From positions 124,001 through 188,000 of the forward strand of contig JAHCHO010000002.1 in NCBI GenBank assembly GCA_026129685.1: DNA of 64,000 nucleotides, read 5' to 3'. Positions 16,081 to 25,835 of the stretch are shown here, in pieces. Made by a program: the position numbers and the translations under genes. The DNA is from Fimbriimonadaceae bacterium. Its GTDB lineage: Bacteria; Armatimonadota; Fimbriimonadia; Fimbriimonadales; Fimbriimonadaceae. The notes beneath the pieces were generated by a model. The model was given only the letters and a program-made list of their open reading frames with translations, made no database searches and was not told where the DNA came from. The stretch's first letter is position 1. The number at the start of each line of letters is the position of its first letter.

Positions 16081-18023
16081 GTCCTCTCCGCCCCGCCGCT
16101 CCAGACAGACACCTCAAAGGGCGCGAGTTCGACAACGACGCCTCGCGGGCCGAGGACGATCTCGTTGGGCGCGTGCGTCGAGAGGTCGGGCTTGAGCCGG
16201 TACCGCCTCGCGGCTCCCGGCGGGAGTTCGAAGGCGGCGTCGGCATCCAGGGCAAAGCGCCGCACCTCCTCGGACGGGTTGCGCAACATCAGCGTGACGC
16301 GGCCGTTGCGCCAAGCGGCGGTTCCATAGACCTCTCCCCTTAGCGGATCGCCACCGACCCAGTGGGCGTCCATCAGGGTCGGACGGTGAGTCCTCGCCCA
16401 TTTGACGGCGCGCGCGAGTCCGTCCCAGGCCGCCGGGGTCACCAGACGCGGCGTCAGGTAGAGCTCCTGCAACGTGACGCCCATGCCGAAGAAGCTGTAG
16501 ACCTCGGCAAGAAAGCTCCGCAGGTCGGCGAGGGTGGCGAGGGGGGCGTCGAGGCCGTGGGGCGCGTGCTCGGCCAGCGTGGGTCCGACGAGCATGACGC
16601 AGGAAACCGGGAAGAGCGGAGACTCTCGGACGCCGCTCTTGTGCCAGTTGCCGTCACGATAGGTGATCCAGCGCTCGCGGCTCGGCCCATTCCCGGCGCT
16701 CAGCGTGTCCTCGCCGTCCCGCCAGATCGAATCCACGTAGAACAACCAGAACGGCGAGTGCCAGGTGCCGACGGTGGCGTTGATGAAGACCTTCGGATCG
16801 CGGGAGCGCAGGTCTTGGGTCAGGCGGAACAGGGCACGATAGTCCGCGACGGCTTGAGGGTTGGGTCCCCGCTGGTACAGGCCGCCGCCGATTCCGTCGA
16901 ACTTGAACGCGCCGACCCCGTAGCGCTGCATCAGGTCGAGGGCGACGTCGCGAAAGCGACGGTAGTAGTGGGGACCGGCGAGGCGGAATCCCTCGTAGCC
17001 GTTCACGACCTGGGTCTCGAACGGCGGCGACTGCGCCTTGCCGTAGCGGACGCGACGAATCTGGTTTTCGCCGTAGCCGCCGAAGGGCGACATCCAGACG
17101 CCGAGAGTCCAGCCGTACTGCTTGGCGCGGGCGGCCAGGTTGGACCACTCGTCCGGAAAGCGGCTCTTGGGGAAACCCCAGAGCGAATCGGGGTCGTCCC
17201 ACGGGTCGTCGAGAACATAGCCGTCGAGGGCCACCCCGCGCCTCTCCGTGAGCTCCCGGCGGAAGGCCGCCATCCGATCCAGCACCTCGGCCTCGGTGAA
17301 GGGCGGTCGGGTGGGGAACCCGAGGTCGAACCAGCAGTTCGGGTGGAGGTAGTACCGTCGCGGCTGGGCGCGGAAGGCCTCGAGGTAGGTCTGGAACGCT
17401 CTCCGTCGTTGCCCGATCGCGTGGGCGCCGATAACGGAGTCGACCACGATGGATTCACCGGTGACGAGGTCGGCGTCCAGCCGCAGTTCGCTCGATGCGC
17501 GCTCGCCCGCCACGGTGGATACGGCCATCGGGTGCTCGATCGAGGCGAAGAACGCCTCGTTGGCGAGGGGGTTGCCGTCGTCCACCCCCAGAACCTTGGC
17601 TCCAGGCATCGTGAGGCCGAGGCGGACCGCGTCGACCCGGACCGGCTCGGTTGCGGTCAGCCGAATCTCCGGACGCAGAATGTCCTGGTCGGCGTAGGTA
17701 CGGAGTCGTACCACGATGCTCAGGCCGTGCCCCGCGTAGGTGGCGCGAACGGTTCGGGCGCGTTTGGCTCGTCCGGGTCGGTACGAGGGGGTCGCCTCGC
17801 CGGGCTCGACTTGGGGGGACGCCACCACGCGAAAATCGCTCGGGCCGAGCCACCGCCCGCCGACTTCGACGTCGAACAACGTACCTCGGAGCACGGTGAG
17901 GGCATTCGCCGACGTGACGCGGAATCGCCCGCCGTCGACCTCGACGTCGAGGAGTCCCCTAATCGTGACCGGTTCAGAGGAGGCGAGGTTCATGGCGAGC
18001 CACACGGCGAGGGCGAGCGGCAT
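16077..18023 (-). CDS. Secreted GH36-like (clan GH-D) glycosidase
   Basis: A 648-residue protein with a short signal-like N-terminus (PLALAVWLAMNLASS), an N-terminal beta-sandwich, then a TIM-barrel region with DGYVLDDPWDD, LGVWMSPFGGYG and AFKFDGIGG. Asp376 in the last motif sits where clan GH-D enzymes keep the nucleophile; an acid/base aspartate further on (region of WRDGED) is tentative. A C-terminal beta domain finishes the protein. It resembles the large, poorly characterised alpha-galactosidase or 'enterotoxin'-annotated family of environmental bacteria. Substrate is uncertain; alpha-galactoside or alpha-N-acetylgalactosaminide would fit the neighbouring sugar locus. It is translated upstream of, and coupled to, the DUF5107 gene. 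Confidence 0.68.
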   Translation of the reverse strand: MPLALAVWLAMNLASSEPVTIRGLLDVEVDGGRFRVTSANALTVLRGTLFDVEVGGRWLGPSDFRVVASPQVEPGEATPSYRPGRAKRARTVRATYAGHGLSIVVRLRTYADQDILRPEIRLTATEPVRVDAVRLGLTMPGAKVLGVDDGNPLANEAFFASIEHPMAVSTVAGERASSELRLDADLVTGESIVVDSVIGAHAIGQRRRAFQTYLEAFRAQPRRYYLHPNCWFDLGFPTRPPFTEAEVLDRMAAFRRELTERRGVALDGYVLDDPWDDPDSLWGFPKSRFPDEWSNLAARAKQYGWTLGVWMSPFGGYGENQIRRVRYGKAQSPPFETQVVNGYEGFRLAGPHYYRRFRDVALDLMQRYGVGAFKFDGIGGGLYQRGPNPQAVADYRALFRLTQDLRSRDPKVFINATVGTWHSPFWLFYVDSIWRDGEDTLSAGNGPSRERWITYRDGNWHKSGVRESPLFPVSCVMLVGPTLAEHAPHGLDAPLATLADLRSFLAEVYSFFGMGVTLQELYLTPRLVTPAAWDGLARAVKWARTHRPTLMDAHWVGGDPLRGEVYGTAAWRNGRVTLMLRNPSEEVRRFALDADAAFELPPGAARRYRLKPDLSTHAPNEIVLGPRGVVVELAPFEVSVWSGGAERT

Positions 18024-18327
18024 GGCGCGAGGTTACCGGAGCGGATCGTCGGCCAAGGTCCAACGACGAAAGGCTCTCGTGGGCCGATGGGCCGGGGTCC
18101 AACGGCTCAGGTCGGAGGTCGCCGCCCGGTGTATCCTCGAAACGTCCTCGGGCGCGATCAACGGAGATCGAACCACGACCCGACAACGAAGCGGCTCGAG
18201 GCGACGTTCCTCGCGTAAAGGGAGGGACGTTCCCAAGGGCTGTGACCGCTGTCGCCGTTGGTTCGCCGTACCCGTCACCCGCCATGCTCCTCGTCGTCGT
18301 GCCGACGAGGCCGAGGACGAGCTGATC
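18024..18327. promoter_or_regulatory. Divergent intergenic region with two GACGTTCC palindromes
   Basis: These 304 bases carry no convincing gene and separate the minus-strand GH36-like gene from the propionate/methylmalonyl operon. Two imperfect palindromes share the core GACGTTCC: CGAGG-N7-CCTCG at 18197-18213 and GGGACGTTCCC at 18224-18234. The cores are 23 bases apart, about two helical turns, as expected for an operator pair. No confident -35/-10 pair is seen. The reading frame can be extended upstream of 18328 but its codon content does not look like protein. Confidence 0.35.
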
Positions 18328-19872
18328 ATGGCGAACCAAGACAAACTCGACCAACTCCGGGAGAAACGAGCCGCGCTCCAACTCGGTGGGGGCCAAGCCC
18401 GCATCGACAAGCAACACGCCGCCGGACGACTGACCGCCCGCGAACGCATCGGGCACCTCCTCGACCCCGACTCCTTTGAAGAGCAAGGGCTGTTCGCCGA
18501 GCACCGATGCACCCAGTTCGGCATGGCGGGAAAGGAAGCGCCCGCCGACGGGGTGGTGACGGGTCTCGGGAGCGTGGACGGGCGTCCGATCCACCTCGCC
18601 AGCCAGGACTTCACCGTGTTCGGCGGTTCGGCGGGCGAGGTCCACTCGATGAAAATCGTGGACGCAATGGAGAACTCCCTCAAGACAGGAACCCCGTTCG
18701 TGTTCATCAACGACTCGGGCGGCGCGCGCGTCCAAGAGGGCATCGACAGCCTGGCCGGGTACGCGCGGGTGTTCTACGCGAACACCATGCTGAGCGGCGT
18801 CGTTCCCCAGATCTCGCTGATTTGCGGCCCTTGCGCGGGCGGCGCGGCGTACAGCCCCGCCCTAACCGACTTCATCATCCAGACCCGCCAGGCCCAAATG
18901 TTCATCACGGGCCCGAGCGTGATCAAGCAGGTGACGGGCGAAGACGTGAGCGCCGAGCAACTCGGCGGCGCCGAAGCCCAGATGCACTACTCGGGCGTCG
19001 TCCACTTCGTGGCGGAAAACGACAAGGAGGCGATCGACATCTGCCGCAGCCTTCTCAGCTTTCTGCCCCCGAACAACGTGATGGACCCGCCGATCAAGGA
19101 GGGCGAGTACCGCCTCGACCCGGTCATGGCCCTCAACGACGTGATCCCCGACGACCCTCGCAAGCCGTACGACGTGAAGGACGTGATCGACCTGCTCGTG
19201 GACGAGGCCGAGTTCCTCGAGATTCACGAGAACTACGCGACCAACATCGTGGTGGGATTCGCGCGCATCGCGGGCCGGCCAATCGGCATCGTGGCGAACC
19301 AGCCGCTCAACTTGGCGGGCGTGTTGGACATCAACTCGTCGGACAAGGCGTCGAGGTTCATCCGGTTCTGCAACGCCTTCAACTTCCCCATCGTGACCCT
19401 GGTCGACACCCCCGGCTTCCTGCCGGGCGTCGAACAGGAGTACGGCGGCATCATCCGCCACGGGGCGAAGATGCTGTTCGCCTACAGCGCGGCGACGGTG
19501 CCAAAGATCTCGGTGATCATGCGGAAGGCCTACGGCGGCGCGTACGTCGCCATGTCGGCGAAGGACCTGAAGACGGATCGGGCGTTCGCCTGGCCGACGG
19601 CGGAGATTGCGGTGATGGGCGCGGAAGGAGCGGCGGAAATCGTGTTCAAACGCGAGATCGAGACGGCGGAAGACAAGGCGGCCACCCGGGCCGAACTTAT
19701 CAAGCGGTACCGCGACCACTTCTCGAACCCCTACGTCGCCGCCTCCAAGCGGATGGTGGACGATGTGATCGAACCGGCGAGCACCCGTCTGCACATCGCG
19801 CGGGCCCTCGAAGTGCTGAGCACCAAGCGCGAACTGCGGCCGCAGAAGAAGCACGGCCTGATCCCGCTCTAA
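18328..19872 (+). CDS. pccB: Propionyl/methylmalonyl-CoA carboxyltransferase beta subunit
   Basis: A 514-residue acyl-CoA carboxyltransferase, the usual family length. It has two crotonase-like halves with the oxyanion glycines: NDSGGARVQEG with CGPCAGGAAYSPA in the N-terminal half, and VDTPGFLPG with KAYGGAYVAM in the C-terminal half. It transfers carboxylate between biotin on the carrier encoded next and propionyl-CoA/methylmalonyl-CoA. No biotin carboxylase or membrane decarboxylase subunit lies in this operon, so propionyl-CoA carboxylase, transcarboxylase or methylmalonyl-CoA decarboxylase (mmdA) roles cannot be separated. The operon with epimerase and mutase fixes the pathway. Start 18328 gives the normal N-terminus. 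Confidence 0.92.
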   Translation: MANQDKLDQLREKRAALQLGGGQARIDKQHAAGRLTARERIGHLLDPDSFEEQGLFAEHRCTQFGMAGKEAPADGVVTGLGSVDGRPIHLASQDFTVFGGSAGEVHSMKIVDAMENSLKTGTPFVFINDSGGARVQEGIDSLAGYARVFYANTMLSGVVPQISLICGPCAGGAAYSPALTDFIIQTRQAQMFITGPSVIKQVTGEDVSAEQLGGAEAQMHYSGVVHFVAENDKEAIDICRSLLSFLPPNNVMDPPIKEGEYRLDPVMALNDVIPDDPRKPYDVKDVIDLLVDEAEFLEIHENYATNIVVGFARIAGRPIGIVANQPLNLAGVLDINSSDKASRFIRFCNAFNFPIVTLVDTPGFLPGVEQEYGGIIRHGAKMLFAYSAATVPKISVIMRKAYGGAYVAMSAKDLKTDRAFAWPTAEIAVMGAEGAAEIVFKREIETAEDKAATRAELIKRYRDHFSNPYVAASKRMVDDVIEPASTRLHIARALEVLSTKRELRPQKKHGLIPL

Positions 19873-19884
19873 GAGACGACGACC

Positions 19885-20280
19885 ATGAAACTCAAAATCA
19901 ATGTCGAAGGAAAGACCTACGAGGTCGAAGTCGAGGTCGCCGAGGCGGAACCGAGGCCCGTTCCCCGGGCGAGTCGAGGTTCCGCACCAGGAATGCCCGC
20001 CGGCCCCGCGCCGCGTCCGACCGGTGCCGGGGGCGGACGAGCGGCGACGGACCGGAGCGTGGTGAGCCCCTTGCAGGGGGTCGTCTCCGCGATCCAGATT
20101 ACCGTCGGCCAAGAGGTTGCGGAGGATCAGGAGGTCGTCATCCTTGAGGCGATGAAGATGCTGACCTCCGTCACCTCGCCGCTGGCGGGGAAGGTCAAGG
20201 AGATTCTCGTCAAGGTCGGCGACGCCGTCAAGCAGGACCAGGTCATCATCGAGTTCGAGGAGGAGGAACCCCAGGCATGA
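19885..20280 (+). CDS. Biotin carboxyl carrier protein
   Basis: A 131-residue carrier with a short N-terminal part, a flexible Pro/Ala/Gly-rich linker (residues of about 25-52) and a C-terminal biotinyl domain of about 75 residues. The EAMKM motif contains the biotinylated lysine. The layout (linker plus single biotinyl domain) resembles the gamma subunits of methylmalonyl-CoA decarboxylases and the carriers of separated carboxylases. It is 12 bases after the carboxyltransferase gene and overlaps the epimerase start by 4 bases (ATGA). Confidence 0.92.
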   Translation: MKLKINVEGKTYEVEVEVAEAEPRPVPRASRGSAPGMPAGPAPRPTGAGGGRAATDRSVVSPLQGVVSAIQITVGQEVAEDQEVVILEAMKMLTSVTSPLAGKVKEILVKVGDAVKQDQVIIEFEEEEPQA

Positions 20281-20726
20281 GCCCGCACCTACGATTCATC
20301 GACCACGTCGCGATCGCGGTACCGCAGGGCCAGTTGGACGCCCACGTCGACGTTTACCGGCAGATGGGGTTCTCGATCCTGCACCGGGAAGACGTTTACG
20401 GCGGGGACCAAGTTCGGGAGGTGCTCCTCCGCATTGGAGAGAGCGACAATCTGATCCAGTTGCTGGAACCGCTCGGTCCCGATTCCCCGGTTGCCAAACA
20501 GATCGAGAAGAGCGGCGGGCGGGCCGGACTGGCCCACGTCGCGTTCCGAACGACCGACATCCAGACCGCTTTCGACGACATGAAGGCGGCGGGCTTCAAC
20601 ATCATCGACGCGGCTCCCCGAAAGGGCTCGCGCGGCACAACGGTGTTCTTCCTGCACCCGAAGACGCACCGGGACGGCGCCCTGGGGGTGCTGTACGAAA
20701 TCGTTCAGGAAGGGGGAACCGAGTAG
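20277..20726 (+). CDS. mce: Methylmalonyl-CoA epimerase
   Basis: A 149-residue vicinal-oxygen-chelate fold protein. It opens with FIDHVAIAVPQ (metal His near residue 10) and continues with LLRIGESDNLIQLLEPL, GGRAGLAHVAFRTTD (second metal His) and the C-terminal LYEIVQE glutamate. It interconverts the R and S forms of methylmalonyl-CoA between the carboxyltransferase and the mutase. Its start overlaps the carrier stop (ATGA) and the mutase gene begins one base after its stop, so translation is tightly coupled. Confidence 0.93.
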   Translation: MSPHLRFIDHVAIAVPQGQLDAHVDVYRQMGFSILHREDVYGGDQVREVLLRIGESDNLIQLLEPLGPDSPVAKQIEKSGGRAGLAHVAFRTTDIQTAFDDMKAAGFNIIDAAPRKGSRGTTVFFLHPKTHRDGALGVLYEIVQEGGTE

Positions 20727-20727
20727 G

Positions 20728-22674
20728 ATGGCCGACCGTTTGTTCGCCGAATTTCCGCCCGTGCCCACGGAGGCATGGCTGGCGACGATCGCGCACGACC
20801 TGAAAGGCGCCGACTTCCGCAAGAGGTTGGTCACCCAGACCGAGGACGGGCTGGACGTTCAGCCGGTGTACCGTCGGGAGGATGTGCCGCCTTGCGCCGA
20901 CTCCATACCCGGCGGCGCGCCTTTCCAGCGAGGATTCGATGCCAATCCCGACTGGGCGGTCCGCGAGCCGATTCGCGAGGCGAACGTGGGCGACGCGAAC
21001 GCCCACGCGATCCGGTGCCTTGGCCGTGGCGTGGACGAAATCGCCTTCCTCGTGACCCCGGGGTCGCCGGTCTCGTCTCAGGCCGAGTTCCGCGCGCTGC
21101 TGGACGGCGTCGTGCTGGAGGCCGTGCCGGTCCACTGGATGGCTGGGCCCTGTTCGCCCCAGATCTTGGCGATGCTTCTCAACGAGGTGGAGCGGCGAGG
21201 CATCGAACCCGCCGACTTGGCGGGCAGCGTCGAGTGCGACCCGATCATGGATAGCCTGATCGGCTGGAGCGCGGCGGACCCCTCGTCCTGGACGGCAAGC
21301 GCCGGAGCGATGCTCGAACCCATCCGGGATCGGCTGCCCCGCTTCCGTACGCTGACGATCCGCGCATCGCTTTTCCAGAAGGCGGGCGGTTCGGCCGCCC
21401 TCGAACTGGCGACCGCGATCGGCCTGTTCACCGAGTACCTCGCGGGCCTTGTCGAGGCCGGCTTCGACGGACGCTGGCTCGCCGCCAACACCGAGTTTCG
21501 GTTCGCGGTGGGATCGGGGTACTTCCAGGAGATCGCTAAGTTGCGCGCGGCGCGAACCCTGATCGCGAACGTTGTGAAAGCGTTCGGGTTGGAGGGAGTG
21601 CGCCCGCGACTGCACGTGGAAACGACCTCCCTCAACAAAACCCTGTACGACCCCCACAACAACCTGCTCCGCACGACCACCGAAGCGATTTCCGCCGCCC
21701 TGGGCGGCGCGGATTCGATCACCGTGGGGGCGTTCGATCAAGTGTTCCGCGAGCCGACCGAGTTCGGCGAGCACTTGGCGCGCAACACGCAAACCATACT
21801 GAAGGAAGAAGCGTTCCTGGCCAAAGTGGCCGACCCACTGGGCGGCGCCTACTTCGTCGAACGGCTGACGGAGCGCCTCGCAACGGCGAGTTGGGACCTC
21901 TTTACGGAGATGGAGGACCAGGGCGGCTTCCTCACGGCTTGGCGATCCGGCTTCGTGCCCGAACGACTGGCCATGTCGCGCGGCGCCAAGATCAAGGCGG
22001 CCCATACACGGCGGGCCGGGATCGTCGGGACAAGCACGTCCCCCAATCCGAAGGAGACCCGCTTGCGCGACCTGGGCCACGCGCCCGTTGCCTCCCGGGT
22101 TTGGCCGCTCGACCGCGCCTTCGGGCCGTTGCGCGAAGACCTGGCGAACGGTGCGCGGCTCTCGGAGTGGGAAACCGGCGAACCGGTTCCCGACTCGCCG
22201 CTTGCCGCCTTCCGCCCCGCGGCGGCCTTCGAGGAACTCCGGCTGCGAGTCGAAAGGCACGTGGCGGCGGGCAAGGCTCGTCCGCGCGCTTTCCTTGCTC
22301 AGTTGGGCGACCGCAAGATGGCGTCCGCCCGGGCTGGGTTCTGCACCGGCTTTTTCGGGTGCGGCGGGTATGAGGTTGTTTCGGAACGTCCGAAGGACGC
22401 GGCCGAAGCCGTACAGCGATCGCGCGACTTTGAAGCGCTGGTCCTGTGCAGCGCCGACGACGCTTACCCCGAACTGGTCGGACAGATCGCGCCGCTTCTC
22501 AGCAAGGCCTCGCCGCCGATTCTCGTGGTGGCGGGCAATCCGACGGATCACCTCGACTCGTTGCGACGGGCGGGGGTCGAGTTCTTCGTCCACATCCGGA
22601 GCGACGTCGTCGCCACCATCACCGACCTGCACGCCCGACTCGGCATCGGTCCGAGCGAGGAGCGAACGCGATGA
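20728..22674 (+). CDS. mutA: Methylmalonyl-CoA mutase small (beta) subunit
   Basis: A 648-residue protein related to the mutase large subunit but non-catalytic by family knowledge. The barrel region is present ([38 protein letters not shown]). The C-terminal B12-like domain lacks the DxHxxG histidine motif; the corresponding segment reads [14 protein letters not shown]. It pairs with the large subunit encoded next, and the two genes overlap by 4 bases (ATGA). Heterodimeric mutases are typical of actinobacteria and several other phyla, whereas many bacteria have a single-chain enzyme. Confidence 0.92.
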   Translation: MADRLFAEFPPVPTEAWLATIAHDLKGADFRKRLVTQTEDGLDVQPVYRREDVPPCADSIPGGAPFQRGFDANPDWAVREPIREANVGDANAHAIRCLGRGVDEIAFLVTPGSPVSSQAEFRALLDGVVLEAVPVHWMAGPCSPQILAMLLNEVERRGIEPADLAGSVECDPIMDSLIGWSAADPSSWTASAGAMLEPIRDRLPRFRTLTIRASLFQKAGGSAALELATAIGLFTEYLAGLVEAGFDGRWLAANTEFRFAVGSGYFQEIAKLRAARTLIANVVKAFGLEGVRPRLHVETTSLNKTLYDPHNNLLRTTTEAISAALGGADSITVGAFDQVFREPTEFGEHLARNTQTILKEEAFLAKVADPLGGAYFVERLTERLATASWDLFTEMEDQGGFLTAWRSGFVPERLAMSRGAKIKAAHTRRAGIVGTSTSPNPKETRLRDLGHAPVASRVWPLDRAFGPLREDLANGARLSEWETGEPVPDSPLAAFRPAAAFEELRLRVERHVAAGKARPRAFLAQLGDRKMASARAGFCTGFFGCGGYEVVSERPKDAAEAVQRSRDFEALVLCSADDAYPELVGQIAPLLSKASPPILVVAGNPTDHLDSLRRAGVEFFVHIRSDVVATITDLHARLGIGPSEERTR

Positions 22675-24791
22675 GACCCTTGTTCGGCCCACTTGACCTG
22701 ACCCCCTCCAAAGCGACCGAGTCCGTCCAAACCACGTGGACGCCCGCCGAGCAAATCCCGGTAAAGACCTACTTTACCGATCAAGACTTACAGGGAATGG
22801 AGCACCTGGACTACGCGGCAGGTCTGCCTCCGTATCTTCGCGGCCCTTACGCGGCGATGTACGCGATGCAACCGTGGACGATCCGGCAGTACGCGGGCTT
22901 CAGCACCGCCGAGGAGTCCAACGCCTTCTACCGGGCGAACTTGGCCGCCGGGCAGCGGGGCTTGAGCGTGGCCTTCGACCTCGCGACGCACCGAGGCTAC
23001 GACTCGGATCACGAGCGCGTGGTCGGCGACGTCGGTAAGGCGGGCGTCGCGATCGACTCGGTCGAGGACATGAAGATCCTGTTCGACCGGATTCCGCTCG
23101 ACCAGATGTCGGTCTCGATGACGATGAACGGGGCCGTGCTGCCCGTTATGGCGTTCTACATCGTCGCCGCCGAGGAGCAAGGAGTCGGTCCGGCGAGCCT
23201 GACGGGCACGATCCAGAACGACATCTTGAAGGAGTTCATGGTCCGGAACACCTACATCTACCCTCCGGCGCCTTCCATGCGGATCATCGCGGATATTTTC
23301 AAGTATTGCGCCGACAAGATGCCGCGATTCAATTGCATCAGCGTCAGCGGTTACCATATGCAGGAGGCCGGGGCGACGGCCGACATCGAACTCGCGTACA
23401 CGCTGGCGGACGGCCTGGAGTACCTTCGGACGGGGATCGAGGCCGGTCTGGGAGTGGACGACTTTGCGCCCCGTATCAGCTTCTTCTGGGACATCGGGAT
23501 GAACCACTTCATGGAGGTGGCCAAGATGCGCGCGGCACGGATGCTGTGGGCCAAACTGGTCGCCGGCTTCGAACCGAAGAACCCCAAGTCCATGGCCTTG
23601 CGTACGCACAGTCAGACCAGCGGCTGGAGCCTGACCGAGCAGGATCCGTATAACAACGTTGCGCGCACCTGTATCGAGGCGCTGACCGCCGTGCTCGGGC
23701 ACACGCAGAGCCTCCATACGAACGCCCTCGACGAAGCGATCGCCCTTCCGACCGAGGCGTCGGCCCGGGTCGCTCGGAACACCCAGCTGTACCTTCAGGA
23801 AGAGACGGACGTATGCCGAGTCGTGGACCCCTACGGCGGGTCGTATTATGTGGAGTATCTGACCCACGAACTTGCCCATAAGGCCTGGAAGCTGATCGAG
23901 GAAGTGGAATCGCTCGGCGGCATGACGAAGGCGATCGAGACGGGCTTGCCGAAGCAACGGATCGAGGAGGCGGCCGCGCGCAAGCAGGCGCGCATCGACG
24001 CCGGAAAGGACGTGATCGTCGGCGTCAACCGGTACCGCCTCGACCGTGAGCAACCCCTCGACGTCCTGGAAGTGGACAACACCACCGTCCTCAACAAGCA
24101 ACTCGAACGCCTTGCCCAAGTGCGGGCGCGTCGCGACCAAGCCCAAGTCAACCGGGCCCTCGACGCGCTGACCCATGCGGCCGAAACAGGCGAGGGCAAC
24201 CTGCTTGCCCTGTCCGTCGAGGCGGCGCGGTTTAGGGCGACGCTCGGTGAGATCTCGACCGCGCTCGAGCGCGCCTACGGACGCTACCAGGCCACCGCTT
24301 CCGCGATCAGCGGGGTCTACAAGTCGGAAGCGGGCGATGCCAAGGCGTTCGAAGCGGCGCGCAAACTCACCGAGGAGTTCGCCGAACGCGAAGGCCGACG
24401 CCCCCGAATCCTCGTCGCCAAGATGGGCCAGGACGGTCACGACCGAGGCGAGAAGGTCGTCGCGACCGCCTTTGCCGACATGGGCTTCGACGTCGACGTG
24501 GGAGCCTTGTTCGCGACGCCCGCCGAGGTCGCCCGCCAGGCGGTCGAGAACGACGTGCATATACTTGGGGTGTCGTCTTTGGCCGCGGGCCACAAGACCC
24601 TCGTCCCCCAGCTGATCGACGAACTCCGCGCAAGGGGACGGGACGACATCCTCGTGGTCGTCGGCGGCGTCATCCCCGCGCAGGACTATGAGTTCCTGTA
24701 CGACCACGGGGTCGTGGGCATCTTCGGCCCGGGAACGGCGCTACCGGAGGCGGCGTCCGGCATCCTCAGAGTCCTGATCGAAGCTCGGTAG
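22671..24791 (+). CDS. mutB: Methylmalonyl-CoA mutase large (alpha) subunit, B12-dependent
   Basis: A 706-residue catalytic subunit. The N-terminal part carries [21 protein letters not shown] and [18 protein letters not shown]; the barrel includes [18 protein letters not shown] and [19 protein letters not shown]. The C-terminal adenosylcobalamin domain begins near residue 578 with [10 protein letters not shown], which holds the lower-ligand histidine, followed by [10 protein letters not shown] and [12 protein letters not shown]. It converts R-methylmalonyl-CoA and succinyl-CoA into each other. The ATG overlaps the small-subunit stop. No MeaB/ArgK chaperone GTPase follows. Confidence 0.95.
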   Translation: MRPLFGPLDLTPSKATESVQTTWTPAEQIPVKTYFTDQDLQGMEHLDYAAGLPPYLRGPYAAMYAMQPWTIRQYAGFSTAEESNAFYRANLAAGQRGLSVAFDLATHRGYDSDHERVVGDVGKAGVAIDSVEDMKILFDRIPLDQMSVSMTMNGAVLPVMAFYIVAAEEQGVGPASLTGTIQNDILKEFMVRNTYIYPPAPSMRIIADIFKYCADKMPRFNCISVSGYHMQEAGATADIELAYTLADGLEYLRTGIEAGLGVDDFAPRISFFWDIGMNHFMEVAKMRAARMLWAKLVAGFEPKNPKSMALRTHSQTSGWSLTEQDPYNNVARTCIEALTAVLGHTQSLHTNALDEAIALPTEASARVARNTQLYLQEETDVCRVVDPYGGSYYVEYLTHELAHKAWKLIEEVESLGGMTKAIETGLPKQRIEEAAARKQARIDAGKDVIVGVNRYRLDREQPLDVLEVDNTTVLNKQLERLAQVRARRDQAQVNRALDALTHAAETGEGNLLALSVEAARFRATLGEISTALERAYGRYQATASAISGVYKSEAGDAKAFEAARKLTEEFAEREGRRPRILVAKMGQDGHDRGEKVVATAFADMGFDVDVGALFATPAEVARQAVENDVHILGVSSLAAGHKTLVPQLIDELRARGRDDILVVVGGVIPAQDYEFLYDHGVVGIFGPGTALPEAASGILRVLIEAR

Positions 24792-24852
24792 GCCCTTCCC
24801 GCAACGCCCGCCCCGCGCCGAGCGTGGAAACGGATGGACGCGAGGCCTAACG

Positions 24853-25770
24853 ATGGACAACCGGATTTGGCTCGGGGGCGGGCTGGTTTGCGCCGTTCTG
24901 ATCGGCGGCTGTCAGGCCACCACCTACCGCTTCGAGACGGTAAACGGCATCGTCGAGACGGGCACTCCCGACGCGCTCGGGAGTGGCGGACCGGCCTTCG
25001 GGGCGCTCTTCTCCCACGACGGCGAGACCATCGGCACCGTCCGATACTCGCCGAACGGGAACGAAGCCGAGTTCGTGGTTTGGGACCGGGCATCGGGAAC
25101 CGAACGACTTCGTTATCGGTTCGGCGAGCAAGACTGGACGCCCGCCTTGTTCTCGGCAGACGGGAGGTCGGTCTTCTTCGCCGGCTCGTTCGATGGCAGA
25201 CCGACGGTTCGTCGCATACCCCTGGACGGCCAGGCCCACCGTGCGCCCGAAGGCGAGGCCAAGCCGGAAGGGACGGTCGTCCGACTCGACGGAAATGGAA
25301 CCGTTGCCCTGCTGGACGACACCATCCTGACCGCCGACGGGCGCCTGACCCCTCTGCGCGGGGACGCCACCGACCTGGGTTACGACCGGGATGGCCACAT
25401 CTGGGTTCGTGCGAGGGGGTGGCGGCGGATCGAGCCGACCGGCAAGACCTTCGTCGGCGACCCGCCGAAGGGGCTCGACGCCGAACCCGGTCGCCGACGG
25501 CCGGGGCTACGGCTGACCTCGCAAGGGACGACGCTCGAACACCTTGGAGCGAGCGCCTTTGCCACGGCGGTGTGGTTGGAGGACGAAGCAAACCGACCGT
25601 CGCCCAGAAAAACCGCGCGCGACGATCAACCGCACGCGGCATTGGTGTATCTCGGCCCGGACGTGACGTCGTTCTCGTTCGTGCCCAACCGGAACGAGGT
25701 TCTGGTGGTCACCCAAACCGGGTCGTTCGTCGTTCCTTACACCACGAAGCCGCCGGCAAAGCGACCCTGA
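24853..25770 (+). CDS. Lipoprotein with beta-propeller-like repeats, unknown function
   Basis: A 305-residue lipoprotein. The lipobox LIGGC places the lipidated cysteine at residue 20. The mature part shows repeated short strands typical of WD40/TolB-like propellers, such as GALFSHDGETIGTVRYS, PALFSADGRSVFFAGS and DLGYDRDGHIWVRARG, each with a D-G turn. No catalytic motif or named family is recognised. It starts 61 bases after mutB, close enough for read-through, but a role in the mutase pathway is not suggested by its export. It is convergent with the phosphoesterase gene. Confidence 0.6.
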   Translation: MDNRIWLGGGLVCAVLIGGCQATTYRFETVNGIVETGTPDALGSGGPAFGALFSHDGETIGTVRYSPNGNEAEFVVWDRASGTERLRYRFGEQDWTPALFSADGRSVFFAGSFDGRPTVRRIPLDGQAHRAPEGEAKPEGTVVRLDGNGTVALLDDTILTADGRLTPLRGDATDLGYDRDGHIWVRARGWRRIEPTGKTFVGDPPKGLDAEPGRRRPGLRLTSQGTTLEHLGASAFATAVWLEDEANRPSPRKTARDDQPHAALVYLGPDVTSFSFVPNRNEVLVVTQTGSFVVPYTTKPPAKRP

Positions 25771-25835
25771 CCGTCGACCGCCTCGTTTCCCGCCATCTGG
25801 GCTTCTCGACCCCGACGGGACGCCGTTGCCGGCTC

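Noticed and set aside
17740-18327. N-terminal extension of the carboxyltransferase
   Set aside because: The frame is open but the sequence is Arg/Ser/Thr-rich without family similarity; 18328 gives the standard length.
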